The translations under genes and the position numbers were made by a program. A stretch of DNA of 64,000 bases from Sulfurospirillum sp. 1612 (GTDB lineage: Bacteria; Campylobacterota; Campylobacteria; Campylobacterales; Sulfurospirillaceae). Location of the stretch: the NCBI RefSeq assembly GCF_036556685.1, contig NZ_CP140614.1, positions 558,001 to 622,000 of the forward strand, in the 5' to 3' direction. Below the pieces are notes generated by a model, which worked only from the letters and a program-made list of their open reading frames with translations, had not been told where the DNA came from and made no database searches. Each line of letters opens with the position of its first letter. Position 1 is the first letter of the stretch. Of this stretch, positions 50,175 to 61,549 are shown piece by piece.

Positions 50175-52154
50175 ATGAACATAAAATATTGTGATGCACT
50201 AGTTATCGGTGGCGGTCTTGCAGGTTTACGAGCGGCTGTTGAAGCGCAAACAAAAGGGTTAAGTACTACAGTTTTAAGTTTAGTTCCGGTTAAAAGATCG
50301 CACTCAGCAGCGGCACAAGGCGGTATGCAAGCGAGTCTTGGAAATTCAAAAATGGGACGTGGTGATAATGAAGATGTCCATTTTGCAGATACCGTAAAGG
50401 GAAGTGACTGGGGATGTGATCAAGAAGTCGCACGAATGTTTGTGACCACAGCACCAAAAGCAATCCGTCAACTTGCTGGTTGGGGTGTGCCGTGGAGTCG
50501 TATTTCAAAAGGTCCTAGAGAAGCGGTTATCAATGCACAACGCACAACCATCGTCGAAGATGATGAGACACATGGTTATATTCAGTCTCGTGACTTTGGT
50601 GGTACGAAAAAATGGAGAACCTGTTTTACTTCAGATGCAACCGGACATACCATGTTGTACGGTGTGGCGAATGAGGCATTAAAACGCGATGTTAATATTG
50701 AAGATAGAAAAGAAGCCATCGCTTTGATCGTGGATAATGACCAATGTTATGGTGCTATTGTGCGTGATTTGATTACCGGTGAATTGAGTGCGTATGTTGC
50801 CAAAGGTACTCTCATTGCTACTGGTGGATATGGTAGAATTTACAAACAAACTACCAATGCGGTTATTTGTGAAGGAATTGGCGCGGCGATTGCGCTTGAA
50901 ACGGGTATCGCAAGATTGGGTAATATGGAAGCGGTACAATTTCATCCGACTCCAATCGTACCTTCAGGGATTCTTTTGACAGAAGGATGTCGTGGGGATG
51001 GTGGAATTTTACGAGATGTCGATGGACACCGATTTATGCCAGATTACGAACCTGAGAAAAAAGAATTAGCGAGCCGTGACGTTGTGAGTCGTCGTATGAT
51101 GGAACACATCCGAAATGGTAAAGGTGTTCACTCTCCTTATGGCGATCATCTTTGGTTGGATATCTCGATTTTAGGAAGAGAACATATCGAGAAAAACCTA
51201 AGGGATGTTCAAGAAATCTGTAAAATATTTAATGGTATTGACCCAGCAGATGAAGGTCCAAAAGGTTGGGCACCGGTGCTTCCGATGCAACACTACTCTA
51301 TGGGTGGTATCAAAACAAAACCGACCGGTGAATCTCCTACATTGAAGGGACTATTCTCTTGTGGTGAAGCGGCATGTTGGGATATGCATGGATTTAATAG
51401 ACTCGGTGGAAACTCTGTGGCTGAGACCGTTGTCAGTGGTATGATTGTCGGAGATTATTTTGCTGATTATTGTGCCGATACTGAGATTGATATTAGCACA
51501 AAAGTGGTTGAAGATGCATTGGAAAAAGAACAGAATTATTTGAATTCTCTTTTAGAAAAAGAGGGTAAATACAACATCTATGAAATTAAAAATAAGATGA
51601 AAGACATCATGTGGGAAAAAGTGGCTATTTTTAGAGATGGTGAAACACTTGATCTTGCTGTCAAAGAGTTGCAAGAGTTATATCGTGAGGCCAATAACAT
51701 TACGGTAAAATCAAAAACTCTCAGTGCTAATCCTGAGCTTGAAGAAGCTTACCGCGTTCCTAAAATGCTCAAAATCGCATTGTGTGTTGCACTGGGTGCC
51801 CGTGAGCGAACAGAGAGTCGAGGGGCACATTATAGAGAAGATTATCTCAAAAGAGATGATGCTAACTGGCTGAAACGAACATTGACTTCTTGGAAAGAGG
51901 GCGCTGACCTACCAACAATCGAATATGAAGAGTTGGATATCATGAAGATGGAAATGCCACCAGCGTTTAGAGGGTATGGTGCTAAAGGGATGATTATTGA
52001 AAATCCACTAAGCCTCAAACGACAAGAAGAAGTGGATAAAATCAAAGAAGAGATGGAAGCGGCTGGAAAAGACAGATATGAGATTCAAGAAGCTTTGATG
52101 CATTTTGAATTGCAACCACATTATAAAGCTAAAAATGAAAGATTTGGAGATTAA
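50175..52154 (+). CDS. frdA: Fumarate reductase flavoprotein subunit
   Basis: 659 aa. Rossmann [13 protein letters not shown], covalent-FAD His43 in [16 protein letters not shown], the substrate loop [23 protein letters not shown], and the FAD-site [10 protein letters not shown]. Reduces fumarate to succinate in the cytoplasm. Three bases after frdC. Confidence 0.95.
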   Translation: MNIKYCDALVIGGGLAGLRAAVEAQTKGLSTTVLSLVPVKRSHSAAAQGGMQASLGNSKMGRGDNEDVHFADTVKGSDWGCDQEVARMFVTTAPKAIRQLAGWGVPWSRISKGPREAVINAQRTTIVEDDETHGYIQSRDFGGTKKWRTCFTSDATGHTMLYGVANEALKRDVNIEDRKEAIALIVDNDQCYGAIVRDLITGELSAYVAKGTLIATGGYGRIYKQTTNAVICEGIGAAIALETGIARLGNMEAVQFHPTPIVPSGILLTEGCRGDGGILRDVDGHRFMPDYEPEKKELASRDVVSRRMMEHIRNGKGVHSPYGDHLWLDISILGREHIEKNLRDVQEICKIFNGIDPADEGPKGWAPVLPMQHYSMGGIKTKPTGESPTLKGLFSCGEAACWDMHGFNRLGGNSVAETVVSGMIVGDYFADYCADTEIDISTKVVEDALEKEQNYLNSLLEKEGKYNIYEIKNKMKDIMWEKVAIFRDGETLDLAVKELQELYREANNITVKSKTLSANPELEEAYRVPKMLKIALCVALGARERTESRGAHYREDYLKRDDANWLKRTLTSWKEGADLPTIEYEELDIMKMEMPPAFRGYGAKGMIIENPLSLKRQEEVDKIKEEMEAAGKDRYEIQEALMHFELQPHYKAKNERFGD

Positions 52155-52155
52155 A

Positions 52156-52875
52156 ATGGGAAGAGAAATAACGATAAAAGCACTAAAGTATAATCCAAAT
52201 TCAAAGGTATCAAAAGCTCATTTCGCGGAGTATAAATTAGAAGAAACTGATGGGATGACCCTGTTTATTGCCTTGAGTAAGATTCGTGAGACACTTGATG
52301 CGGATCTCTCCTTTGACTTTGTATGTCGTGCGGGTATTTGCGGAAGTTGCGGTATGATGGTCAATGGTACTCCAAAACTGGCATGTCGTACTCTGACTAA
52401 AGATTATGAAAGTGGCGTGATTCAACTCATGCCAATGCCGGCATTTAGACTCATCAAAGATTTATCTGTCAATACCGGTGAGTGGATGGATGGTATGAGC
52501 AAGCGAGTGGAAAGCTGGGTACATTCAAGCGAAGAACCTGATTTTTCAAAATTGGAAAAACCAATCGAACCTCAAGTGGCAGAAGACACCTTTGAACTTG
52601 ACCGTTGTGTTGAGTGTGGTATTTGTGTTGCTGCTTGTGGTACAAAACTCATGAGACCTGATTTCGTCGGAGCGGTTGGCTTAAACCGTGTTGCACGATT
52701 TAGAATGGACCCTCATGATGAACGTACTGATGAAGATTTTTATGAGTTAGTGGGTGATGATAATGGTATCTTTGGATGTATGAGTTTACTCGCCTGCGAA
52801 GATAATTGTCCAAAACATTTGCCACTACAAAGCAAAATCGCTTATATGAGACGAAAACTCGTCGCCCTACGTTAA
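52156..52875 (+). CDS. frdB: Fumarate reductase iron-sulfur subunit
   Basis: 239 aa, the same length as the Wolinella protein. [2Fe-2S] ligands C57/C62/C65/C77 and the [11 protein letters not shown] and CEDNCPKH sets for [4Fe-4S] and [3Fe-4S]. The start is 52156: GGAG lies 7 bases upstream; a longer frame to 52105 only re-reads the end of frdA. Last gene of frdCAB. Confidence 0.95.
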   Translation: MGREITIKALKYNPNSKVSKAHFAEYKLEETDGMTLFIALSKIRETLDADLSFDFVCRAGICGSCGMMVNGTPKLACRTLTKDYESGVIQLMPMPAFRLIKDLSVNTGEWMDGMSKRVESWVHSSEEPDFSKLEKPIEPQVAEDTFELDRCVECGICVAACGTKLMRPDFVGAVGLNRVARFRMDPHDERTDEDFYELVGDDNGIFGCMSLLACEDNCPKHLPLQSKIAYMRRKLVALR

Positions 52876-52882
52876 TCAAGTA

Positions 52883-52924
52883 TAAGAGAGTCACCTCTTT
52901 GATGGCTCTCTTAAATTTTCGTTT
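52883..52924 (+). terminator. Terminator after frdB
   Basis: 11-bp stem TAAGAGAGTCA / TGGCTCTCTTA (one wobble) with a 9-nt loop, followed by AATTTTCGTTTT. Confidence 0.7.
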
Positions 52925-53029
52925 TAATATTTAAAATATTCCTATTACATAACTTTTCTTGATATAATACTATCATCATGATCTCGAATTTCAAATACAA
53001 TATTTTGAAAATCAGCGTGAATAATCTCT

Positions 53030-55426
53030 GTGGGAACGGTACGCGTGTATATATTAAATGATTTTTTTCTCTTGGCATGGAATGAAGAAAGTGATGCCAT
53101 TGAAGACTTGGCAGAAACATTACAAAACAAAATAGCAGTGACCTATCAAAATCACTATGAAGATTTTTGTGATAGTTGTGTGATTTTATTTATTATCAAT
53201 CATGACAACATCGACAAAATCACACAAATTGATACCTTTTCTTCTTTGTTCGGTGGTATGTTTGCCAACCAAGAGGTGAATCAAAACCTGATTTTAAAAG
53301 CTCAAAAACAGACATTGAAATTTGTAGAAGAACAGGGCAATTTGGAATTGAACCAGCAAATCAAATCACGCTTTGAAATATTGAGAAAAGAGGGCATTAT
53401 CTCCTATTATATTAGTCGTCGATTGATTGGACTCTTTTCACTTATCAAAGAGAAAAAACGCAAGGTTGAAACCCTCGCGATTAAAACAGCACAAAAAGAT
53501 GACCTATTTTATAAAAATGCGCTCAATATTTTAAACACCGGTATCGAAAATCTCAAAATTTGTATGCAAGATGAATATTTTATCAATCGATTGGATTTGT
53601 GTCAGCAAAAATTAAAAGATGAAAAACTCTCCATCGGTATCACCGGCGTGATGAATGCTGGAAAATCTACCATGTTAAATGCTCTCTTAGGAGAAGAGAT
53701 TCTTGGGACATCGGTCGTCCCAGAGACGGCGAATCTCACCATTTTAAAATATGACAAGAGACGACACGCAAAGGTTTATTATTGGAATCAACACGAATTT
53801 GAGAAAATTGTAGAATCAGCCGATGACTCGCCTAGCATTAAAAAATTCGTGCAAGAAACGCAAGAGGCATTTGGTGATAAACTGGATGATTACATCACCA
53901 AGAGTGGAAAAACCGAAGAGATAAAAATCGAAGATTTGCATTTTTATACCTCGGCAAAAGCGTCAAAGAAAAAGTGCAATCTTGTCAAAAGTGTGGACCT
54001 TTATAGTGATTTGGAATTTTTAAAAGATGGCGTAGAGATTGTCGATACACCGGGTTTAGATGACCCGATTATCCAAAGAGAAGAGATTACGCTGCAATAT
54101 ACGCTTGATTGTGATTTGATGATTCATCTGATGAATGTGAACCAATCTGCAACCAAGAAAGATGTCGATTTTATCATTGATTCGATTGTGTATCAAAATG
54201 TTGCGCGACTTTTGATTGTCATCACACGCATTGATACGGTGAGTGAAGCAGAACTCAAAGAGGTGGTGGCGTATACAAAAAGAGGCATCAAAGAGCGATT
54301 GGAAGCACAAAATAAATCAGCAAAATTGCAATTGATTTTAGACAAGATAGATTTTATACCAATATCGGCCAAGATGGCGCTTTTCCATAAACAAGGAAAG
54401 GCTGATATTGCGCTAGAAAAAGGTTATGATTTAGAGAAAACAGGCTTAGGTCAGATTGAGGCCTATTTGACAAAAGTTCTCTTTTCACAAGAGAGTGCCA
54501 AAGCCAGTCTTGTTATCGATAGCAATTTGATTGAGATTTTAGCTGTTCTTGCGCAAAGTGAGAAAAATTTCCGCGAAGAGATTGAACTCTTAGGCAAATC
54601 CAAAGAGGAAATTCAAGAAGAATTTGATGCCTATCAAAAGCAAAAGGCAGAGCATTTATCTATATTAGAACAGATTGAAACTACGATAAAAGAGAGTCAA
54701 ATTGAGCTTAAATTGTATTTTAAAACGCTTGAGCAATTCTCTCATGATGCCCTATGGAATTTGAAAAATATCATCAAAAGACGGGTGGTTGATGATGTCT
54801 CTTATGAGTTGCGAAAAAATAAAAAACTTCCAAAAAATGAGCGAATAGAGTACTTTGTGCAAACGGGTATCAAAGATGGATTGGTTGATTTAGCACGAGA
54901 TTATCGTTTTGAATTTCAAAAGAAGATGCAAGTATCTTATGAACATCTTAAAGAGAGTTTTTCAGGTATTGAGGATCATGATAATATCCAAAATGACGCT
55001 TTTGATTCACAAGACTTTTTTGATAAATATCTGAAACAATTTATGATTTTTCAAAACAGTGATGCCTTGCTTAGTGCTATCAATACGGCTATCAAAAAAT
55101 ACGCTAACAAAAATCTAGAAGCATTGGATTTGGCGCTTGATGCTTTATTGAAAGAGGCATTTGAAACGATTCAAATCTCATTAGATGACCGCTTGATGGA
55201 TCTCAATCATGAGTTATTAGAACATTTTGTAATCGTAGCTACCAATCGGGTCGATGTGATTAAAAATCAGATCAATATGAAAGATAAAATTATTCAAGAA
55301 AGCCAACAATTAATCGCGCGCTCTTCTGCTGAAAAAGCACAAAAAACCGAAGCCCTAGAGAGCCGACTTGATGTATTGGGAACCATTAAAAAAGATTTAT
55401 TACGTTTGCGTGAGAGGGTGAGATGA
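53030..55426 (+). CDS. Dynamin-like GTPase 1
   Basis: 798 aa. After about 190 helical residues: P-loop GVMNAGKSTMLNALL (about 206-220), switch SVVPETANLT, G3 VDTPGLDDP and G4 ITRID, then long helical stalk segments ending in a coiled coil. Bacterial dynamin-like proteins remodel or tether membranes. Starts at GTG 53030; GTG 53045, with GGGAACGG before it, is an alternative. It overlaps its partner by 4 bp. Confidence 0.88.
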   Translation: MGTVRVYILNDFFLLAWNEESDAIEDLAETLQNKIAVTYQNHYEDFCDSCVILFIINHDNIDKITQIDTFSSLFGGMFANQEVNQNLILKAQKQTLKFVEEQGNLELNQQIKSRFEILRKEGIISYYISRRLIGLFSLIKEKKRKVETLAIKTAQKDDLFYKNALNILNTGIENLKICMQDEYFINRLDLCQQKLKDEKLSIGITGVMNAGKSTMLNALLGEEILGTSVVPETANLTILKYDKRRHAKVYYWNQHEFEKIVESADDSPSIKKFVQETQEAFGDKLDDYITKSGKTEEIKIEDLHFYTSAKASKKKCNLVKSVDLYSDLEFLKDGVEIVDTPGLDDPIIQREEITLQYTLDCDLMIHLMNVNQSATKKDVDFIIDSIVYQNVARLLIVITRIDTVSEAELKEVVAYTKRGIKERLEAQNKSAKLQLILDKIDFIPISAKMALFHKQGKADIALEKGYDLEKTGLGQIEAYLTKVLFSQESAKASLVIDSNLIEILAVLAQSEKNFREEIELLGKSKEEIQEEFDAYQKQKAEHLSILEQIETTIKESQIELKLYFKTLEQFSHDALWNLKNIIKRRVVDDVSYELRKNKKLPKNERIEYFVQTGIKDGLVDLARDYRFEFQKKMQVSYEHLKESFSGIEDHDNIQNDAFDSQDFFDKYLKQFMIFQNSDALLSAINTAIKKYANKNLEALDLALDALLKEAFETIQISLDDRLMDLNHELLEHFVIVATNRVDVIKNQINMKDKIIQESQQLIARSSAEKAQKTEALESRLDVLGTIKKDLLRLRERVR

Positions 55427-57444
55427 GTATTTTCAATCAATTTATAACCACATACAAAACAGAGTTTCTAAGTGAAAAACCGGTCTTTGATGCCTCCTTG
55501 CTTGGGTTATTAAAAAAGGTGAGTTATCTCTTGCTTGATGATACACTCTCTCCTTCTGTGCAGATGAAACAGGCATTGGACAAATTGAAAATCAGAGTAA
55601 AAGAGCCTATGAAAGTGGCGATTACGGGGCAATTTTCCAGTGGTAAATCAACCTTTCTCAATGCCTTGCTTGCCAAAAGTGTTTTGCCCACCGGTATCAC
55701 TCCGGTAACCTCAAAAGTCAATTATATTCGCTATGGCGAAGAGTTGCGGATTCGAGTAAAATACAAAGATGGACGAGATGAGTATCATGATATTGATAGT
55801 ATCCATCGCTTTACAGATCAACGCATTGGTGTAGAAGATATCGATTATTTGATACTCTATTCGCCTTTGAACATGCTCAAAGATATTGTATTTGTGGATA
55901 CACCAGGACTCAATTCCGGCGCCAATGCTGACACACAAACGACGATCAAGGTGCTCAAAGAAGTCGATGGTATCATTTGGCTGACTTTGATTGATAATGC
56001 GGGTAAAATGAGTGAAGCGGCTATTTTGGAACAGTACCTCTCCAAATACAAAAATAAATCTTTGTGTGTGTTAAATCAAAAAGATAAATTTTCACCTCAA
56101 GAAGTCGCCCAAAGCGTGGCCTATGTCCAAGAGACATTTCAGCAATTTTTTAGCCAAGTCGTTCCGATTTCTGCAAAACAAGCTCTGGCTTCAAGAAGTC
56201 ATGATAAAAATGCTCTGATGGAGGAAGCGCTCGAAGAATTTTTGGCTTCCATTGACACAAAACTGCATGAGAATATGCAAGCCTCTTCTTTGGAATTTTT
56301 AGAAGATGCTTATCGCCGGTATGAGGAAAAGTTAAGTGGTATCAGGGCGATGGATTTGCGTGAAAATATCAAATTATCACAAGAATCAAATATCCAAAAT
56401 GTTATCGATTTTATTAAAAATGAAATCCAACCCAAGGCGATTGAATCCAAAGAGTTTGCCATCAAAAAAGAGTTGAAAAATATTTGTCAAAAAGTGACCC
56501 AACAGTATGAATTGTTCTTGGATATTTATGACGAACTTATCGCCAAAATCGAGCAATTTGATGCCGAAATCAAAGTAGAATTTAGCAAGGCCAAAAATAT
56601 TTTTGCACAAGAGTTGCTAAAAGCATATCGAGAGATAGAACAAATTATCGAAACCATCGCCGGAGAGATTTATGCCCATGTTGAGGAACAAACTCGTGTG
56701 CGATTTGCGAAAGAGAAAAAAGGCTTTTTAAAACAAGAAGAGTATTATAAAAAAATCGAATACAAATACAAAAAAATCAATGCAGATTCGGCATATAAAA
56801 CACTCTTTTATGATGATGATTTGGTCGGGAAAAAATTCAAAAGATACGTGCGAGATATAGTGGCGATAGAAGAAAAGGTTAATAAACGAAACCAAGAAGT
56901 CTATCAGGATTTTGAAGAGCAAATTTTTAGATGGCACAGCTCATATAGTATCATCCGAAAGAAAGAAGAGGTACATTCTGATATTGAGTTTGCCAATATG
57001 AGGAAATTTGCCGCACGGGTGTATGAACATATTTTGAAACCCTATCATGATGAAGTGCTTGACTCAGCTTCTCATGTTAGCTCAAACTTCACACATATAC
57101 GCAGTGCTATCAAGTTTAATTATCAAAATGCCACCGAGGCCTGTATCTCATTTTTGAATAATAAAATAGAGAGTTTTGCCCTGCTTTATGAATCCAATCC
57201 GACGCGTTTTTCACTCTATAATCCAAATTTGGACGAGATTAAACAAAAACTTTCAGAGAGTTTTTATATGTATGAATTGAAAAATCTCATGAGCTCAAAT
57301 CGTACCTTTTTGAGTCAAGAGTATGAGCGACTCTCTCATCGTTTTGAAGAGATTAAAAATCAAAAGATAGACTTTATCAACAGTCGCAAGAATCGACATG
57401 AAAAGATCATCGAGCGACTCAATCAATGTCGAGAAGAGCTCTAA
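55423..57444 (+). CDS. Dynamin-like GTPase 2
   Basis: 673 aa. P-loop GQFSSGKSTFLNALL (69-83), switch TGITPVTSKVNYIRYG, G3 VDTPGLNSG and G4 LNQKDKFS; the rest is helical stalk. In Campylobacter jejuni an adjacent DLP1/DLP2 pair forms a heterotetramer that tethers membranes (established knowledge); the same pairing is likely. Its last 4 bases overlap the converging AI-2E gene. Confidence 0.88.
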   Translation: MSIFNQFITTYKTEFLSEKPVFDASLLGLLKKVSYLLLDDTLSPSVQMKQALDKLKIRVKEPMKVAITGQFSSGKSTFLNALLAKSVLPTGITPVTSKVNYIRYGEELRIRVKYKDGRDEYHDIDSIHRFTDQRIGVEDIDYLILYSPLNMLKDIVFVDTPGLNSGANADTQTTIKVLKEVDGIIWLTLIDNAGKMSEAAILEQYLSKYKNKSLCVLNQKDKFSPQEVAQSVAYVQETFQQFFSQVVPISAKQALASRSHDKNALMEEALEEFLASIDTKLHENMQASSLEFLEDAYRRYEEKLSGIRAMDLRENIKLSQESNIQNVIDFIKNEIQPKAIESKEFAIKKELKNICQKVTQQYELFLDIYDELIAKIEQFDAEIKVEFSKAKNIFAQELLKAYREIEQIIETIAGEIYAHVEEQTRVRFAKEKKGFLKQEEYYKKIEYKYKKINADSAYKTLFYDDDLVGKKFKRYVRDIVAIEEKVNKRNQEVYQDFEEQIFRWHSSYSIIRKKEEVHSDIEFANMRKFAARVYEHILKPYHDEVLDSASHVSSNFTHIRSAIKFNYQNATEACISFLNNKIESFALLYESNPTRFSLYNPNLDEIKQKLSESFYMYELKNLMSSNRTFLSQEYERLSHRFEEIKNQKIDFINSRKNRHEKIIERLNQCREEL

Positions 57445-58484
57445 ATATCTAAGCCCTTTTCTTTGATGGTTTTAAACATCGTCATCAAAGAGATAAAAAG
57501 TGTGGTAATAGCAGGTCCTAAAATCATACCCCAAAACCCAAACGTGGTAAGCCCTGCGAGGATTGCAAAAAAGACTAATAACTCGTTAATATTGGCTTTG
57601 ACGGTGGAGAGCTTTTCATTGATAAATTTGATAATGAGCGGCTTGATAAAGGTATCGGCGACGATAGAAATCACGATGATAGAGTATATGGCGATACTAA
57701 AACCTGCGAGATAGTTGCCATTGGCAAATTCATAGGCACTCAAAGGAACCCACATCAAGGCGCCCCCGACGATAGGAATCAAAGAGGCAAAGCCGTAGAA
57801 AATACCGAGTAACAATCCATTGTATCCAAAGATGACACCGATAATCGCAAACAAAATACCTTCAAAAATAGCTGTTGCTAAAATAGAATAAAAGACGACA
57901 CTCATGACGTTGGAAACTTCACCAAATACCAAATCAATCTCTTCTTCTTTCATCGGAAGCAGGGTTTTGAAATAGTTGCCCAGTTCATAAGAGCGTAAGG
58001 TCACAAAGAAATAAAACACCAAAATCAAGAGCATATCTTTTAAGAAATTGGCACTATTTTTCCCAATAAGTCCTAAATAAGAAATCATGTTTTTAGTAAT
58101 ATTGGCCAAATCAATGTTGTTGATAAATTCATCAATACTGGTTTTCAAAAACATCAAACTTTTAGGCAGCGTGTAGTGGAGATTTTGAATATAAGCGATG
58201 GTGCTATCTACGATTTTAGGATTAAAGTTATTAATGACTTCGCCCGCTGATGTAATGATATAGATAATCGGAGCGAAAAATAACAAAAATAAAAAAATTG
58301 TCGAGATGGTGGCAGATAAAACTTGGTGATGAACGTATTTGTTGATATACGTGTTGATTCTATACGTTGCGATGGAGAGTAGAGATGCGACGGTAATCAC
58401 CACCAAAAAGGGCTGATAGAGTCGCAATATCCAATAAAGAACAGCCAAAAAAATACCAATCAAAAACAATCTTTGTAAATTCAT
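57441..58484 (-). CDS. AI-2E family transporter (UPF0118)
   Basis: 347 aa, about eight helices with the family's central soluble stretch and C-terminal signature ([41 protein letters not shown]). Substrates vary (autoinducer, ions, or metabolites); none can be assigned here. The start overlaps the ruvB stop by 4 bp. Confidence 0.88.
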   Translation of the reverse strand: MNLQRLFLIGIFLAVLYWILRLYQPFLVVITVASLLSIATYRINTYINKYVHHQVLSATISTIFLFLLFFAPIIYIITSAGEVINNFNPKIVDSTIAYIQNLHYTLPKSLMFLKTSIDEFINNIDLANITKNMISYLGLIGKNSANFLKDMLLILVFYFFVTLRSYELGNYFKTLLPMKEEEIDLVFGEVSNVMSVVFYSILATAIFEGILFAIIGVIFGYNGLLLGIFYGFASLIPIVGGALMWVPLSAYEFANGNYLAGFSIAIYSIIVISIVADTFIKPLIIKFINEKLSTVKANINELLVFFAILAGLTTFGFWGMILGPAITTLFISLMTMFKTIKEKGLDI

Positions 58485-59503
58485 AGTAAGGTTTCTCCAA
58501 AGAGCCCATCTGATTCTAGGGGCGTGAGTTTAAAAAGTTCGTAACACTTTCTACTTGCGATTCTTCCTTTTGCGGTGCGTTGCATGTAGCCATTGGCTAA
58601 CAAATAAGGCTCAATCACATCTTCGATTGTCCCCTCATCTTCGCTCAAAGCAGCCGCTATGGTGCTAAGACCGAGTGCTTTACCTCTGGATTCCACTAAG
58701 AGTTTCAAAAATTTGATATCCAGTTCATCAAAACCCAGCTCATTGACACCCAGTTCACTGAGCGCATAATCGGTGCGTTCTTTGCTGATGGTCTCTTCGT
58801 GTTCTACATCGGCAAAATCTCGTACTCTTTTTAAAAGTCTCAATGCGATTCTTGGTGTCCCTCTTGATCTTCTAGCAATTTCAAGCGCACCCTCTTTGAG
58901 GCACTCTTTACCCAGATGATGGGAGGCTTTGGTGATGATTTGAGAGAGTTCTATTTTGTCATAAAATTGCAGTCTAAAATGCATTCCAAAACGATCTCGA
59001 AGCGGGGAGCTAATCATCCCTGCACGGGTGGTCGCTCCGATTAGCGTGAACTTTGGTAGGTCGATTTTGATTGTTTGTGCGGCTGGTCCACTGCCGATGA
59101 TAATATCCAATCGAAAATCTTCCATAGCCGAATAGAGAATCTCCTCAATAGCAGGAGAAAGTCTATGAATTTCATCAATAAAGAGGATATCGCCCTCTTC
59201 AAGATTGGTAAGAATAGCGGCTAAATCGCCACTTTTATCAATCATCGGTGCAGCCACCATCTTAATATTGGTCTCCATTTCGTTGGATATGATGTAGGCT
59301 AATGTGGTTTTACCCAAGCCCGGAGGTCCGAAAAACAATACATGATCAAGACACTCTTCTCGTTGTTTGGAAGCTTTGATAAACACCTTCAAATTTCTCT
59401 TGATTTGCTCTTGACCGATATAGCCTTCCCACGATGTAGGTCTGAGTGATTTTTCGTATTCATTTTCAAATGATATTTTGTCAATCTCTACAATGCGTTC
59501 CAT
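58481..59503 (-). CDS. ruvB: Holliday junction branch-migration ATPase RuvB
   Basis: 340 aa. N-terminal [14 protein letters not shown], Walker [15 protein letters not shown], Walker [10 protein letters not shown], sensor [10 protein letters not shown], Arg-finger region [20 protein letters not shown], and the C-terminal winged-helix domain. Together with RuvA/C it resolves recombination intermediates. The start overlaps the panB stop by one base. Confidence 0.96.
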   Translation of the reverse strand: MERIVEIDKISFENEYEKSLRPTSWEGYIGQEQIKRNLKVFIKASKQREECLDHVLFFGPPGLGKTTLAYIISNEMETNIKMVAAPMIDKSGDLAAILTNLEEGDILFIDEIHRLSPAIEEILYSAMEDFRLDIIIGSGPAAQTIKIDLPKFTLIGATTRAGMISSPLRDRFGMHFRLQFYDKIELSQIITKASHHLGKECLKEGALEIARRSRGTPRIALRLLKRVRDFADVEHEETISKERTDYALSELGVNELGFDELDIKFLKLLVESRGKALGLSTIAAALSEDEGTIEDVIEPYLLANGYMQRTAKGRIASRKCYELFKLTPLESDGLFGETLL

Positions 59504-60285
59504 TAGTATGTATGCTCTTCTGCTGGGAATTTTCGGGTTTTGACCTCTTGGACATAAGCATCAAGCGCTTCTTCGATGAGGCGATGTCCATCAAGATAGC
59601 GTTTGACAAATTTGGGTTGAAATTCATTGAAAAAACCAAAAGCATCACTCCATACTAACACTTGGCCATCGGTACCAGAACCCGCACCTATGCCAATAGT
59701 CGGAATCGTGATACTACGACTGATTTCTTCAGCAACAGAGGCGATAACCCCCTCAATGACGAGGCAAAAGGCACCGGCTTCTTCTACGGCTTTGGCATCT
59801 TCTATGAGTTTTTTGATTTCCTCTTCTTTGCGCCCTTTGACTTTATAGCCTCCCTCGCTTCTAACAAATTGTGGCATCAATCCAATATGCCCCATAACAG
59901 CGATTGAGTTATCCGTGAGGGCTTTGATGATGGCGGCACGCTCTTTGCCTCCTTCGATTTTCACAGCATGAGCACCACTCTCTTGATAGACACGGGAAGC
60001 ATTTTTTAGCGCAGTTTTAGCATCGGTATACGTACCAAAAGGCATATCGCAGATGATAAAGGTATCTTTGGCCCCCGCACAGACTGCTTTGGTATGATAG
60101 ATCATGATATCCATCGTAGCGCTGAGGGTATCGGCTGCTTTGTTGAAGCTCATATTTAAACTATCTCCGACTAAAATCATGTCGACTTTTTTATCAAATA
60201 TTGAAGCAAAAAGTGCATCATATGCTGTAATCATGACAAGGGGAGTTTGGGACTTTGATGCTTTTATGGATGTTATGGTTTTCAT
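59503..60285 (-). CDS. panB: 3-methyl-2-oxobutanoate hydroxymethyltransferase
   Basis: 260 aa TIM barrel, first step of pantothenate synthesis. Mg-binding DSLNM and E in [15 protein letters not shown], and [18 protein letters not shown] are PanB signatures. First gene of panB-ruvB-AI-2E. Confidence 0.95.
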   Translation of the reverse strand: MKTITSIKASKSQTPLVMITAYDALFASIFDKKVDMILVGDSLNMSFNKAADTLSATMDIMIYHTKAVCAGAKDTFIICDMPFGTYTDAKTALKNASRVYQESGAHAVKIEGGKERAAIIKALTDNSIAVMGHIGLMPQFVRSEGGYKVKGRKEEEIKKLIEDAKAVEEAGAFCLVIEGVIASVAEEISRSITIPTIGIGAGSGTDGQVLVWSDAFGFFNEFQPKFVKRYLDGHRLIEEALDAYVQEVKTRKFPAEEHTY

Positions 60286-60327
60286 ATATAATCACCTAAC
60301 GGTTTTTATATTATTTTATCAAAAAAA

Positions 60328-60341
60328 TGGTACAATTGTAC
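60328..60341 (+). promoter_or_regulatory. Extended -10 with overlapping palindrome before the Hpt gene
   Basis: TGG-TACAAT (60328-60336) overlaps the perfect 12-bp palindrome GTACAATTGTAC (60330-60341). A repressor bound here would block the start site. It serves the Hpt-trpA pair. Confidence 0.45.
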
Positions 60342-60389
60342 TTAACTAACAGCTTAAAATAAGTATTTGTAACATTTTGAGGGAGTTTT

Positions 60390-60800
60390 ATGGGTTTGTA
60401 TTCGCAGTTGGAATTGGATTTTGATATTGATATTGTCGATGATTTTATCAATCACTATTCTATCATGTGCGAAAATATGGAACCCTTGATTATTAATCTC
60501 TCAAAATCAGAATATTATGAAGACAACATCAAAGAATTATTTCGGATATTTCACAACTTAAAATCAGCAGGGAGTTTTCTGAAGCTTGACCCGATTGTCA
60601 AACTCGCTTCATTGTGCGAAGATGTCACAGAAGAAGCACGTGTTTTAAAGGGGCCAGCAAGTGAAGCATTTGTCGATTGGTTGTTGCTTGTGAGTGATCA
60701 ATTTAATATTTACCGAAAAGATGTCGAACACGATGCAGAATATTTTAGCCTGTTTAATCCACTTATTATTAAAGTGCCCTTAACATTGGAAGTATCATGA
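60390..60800 (+). CDS. Hpt-like histidine phosphotransfer protein
   Basis: 136 aa, all-helical. LFRIFHNLKSAGSFLKLDPIVKLASLCEDVTEEAR (about residues 50-85) matches the Hpt motif around the phosphorylatable His (HxLKGxAGxL; H55). No kinase or regulator gene is adjacent. ATGA overlap couples it to trpA, an unexpected pairing. Confidence 0.65.
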   Translation: MGLYSQLELDFDIDIVDDFINHYSIMCENMEPLIINLSKSEYYEDNIKELFRIFHNLKSAGSFLKLDPIVKLASLCEDVTEEARVLKGPASEAFVDWLLLVSDQFNIYRKDVEHDAEYFSLFNPLIIKVPLTLEVS

Positions 60801-61534
60801 AAAAACTCATAGCCTATATCACAGCCGGATATCCTGATCCGAATTTTACAACTGATTTGGCGCTCTCTTTGCAAGAAGCAGGTGTCGATATACTGGAACT
60901 CGGAATTGCCTTTTCTGACCCTGTGGCCGATGGCCCGGTTATCGAAGAAGCCAATCTAAGATCGTTACAACAGGGTTTCAAGATGAAGAAACTCTATGAC
61001 ATGACGCAAGAAATTGCGCCCAAAATGGAGACGTTTTGGATGGGGTATTTTAACTCATTCTATGCGCAAGGAGTACAAAATATCTCCCAAATAGCACGAG
61101 ATTTAGGTGTAAAGGGTTTTATCATCCCAGATTTACCTCATGAAGAATCCCGTGTATATCAACCGATTTTTCAACAACACCAACTCTCTCTTGTCAATTT
61201 TGTCGCTCCCACAGATGGAAAAGCACGGATTGCAAAAATCATCGAAAAGAGTCAAGGATTTATCTATCTAGTCGCGTATGCGGGTATTACCGGTTCAGGT
61301 ACAGCAGAAGATCTCAGTAGTGTCATCTCTGAAATCAAAGCCACCAGCCAGACGCCACTTTATATCGGTTTTGGTGTTGATGAAAAAAGTGCAAAAGAAA
61401 AATCAAAAGGTGTTGATGGCGTCATAGTCGGTAGTGCTTTTGTGAAAGTCTTGCTCGATGATTCTCTCTCACACAGTGAAAAAATTAAAAAGATTTGTGC
61501 CAAGGCACGAGTGATTAAAGAGGCGATTAACTAG
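60797..61534 (+). CDS. trpA: Tryptophan synthase alpha subunit
   Basis: 245 aa TIM barrel that splits indole-3-glycerol phosphate. Catalytic E34 and D45 (ILELGIAFSDPVADGP) keep the 11-residue spacing of Salmonella E49/D60, and YLVAYAGITGSG and GFGVDE form the phosphate site. trpB is not nearby, so the trp genes are dispersed. Confidence 0.94.
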   Translation: MKKLIAYITAGYPDPNFTTDLALSLQEAGVDILELGIAFSDPVADGPVIEEANLRSLQQGFKMKKLYDMTQEIAPKMETFWMGYFNSFYAQGVQNISQIARDLGVKGFIIPDLPHEESRVYQPIFQQHQLSLVNFVAPTDGKARIAKIIEKSQGFIYLVAYAGITGSGTAEDLSSVISEIKATSQTPLYIGFGVDEKSAKEKSKGVDGVIVGSAFVKVLLDDSLSHSEKIKKICAKARVIKEAIN

Positions 61535-61549
61535 AGAAAATCTAGTTAA
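61527..61549. terminator. Hairpin at the trpA/MMPL convergent junction
   Basis: TTAACTAGA-GAAAA-TCTAGTTAA, a perfect 9-bp stem that contains both stop codons. No U-tract, so termination is uncertain. Confidence 0.4.
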
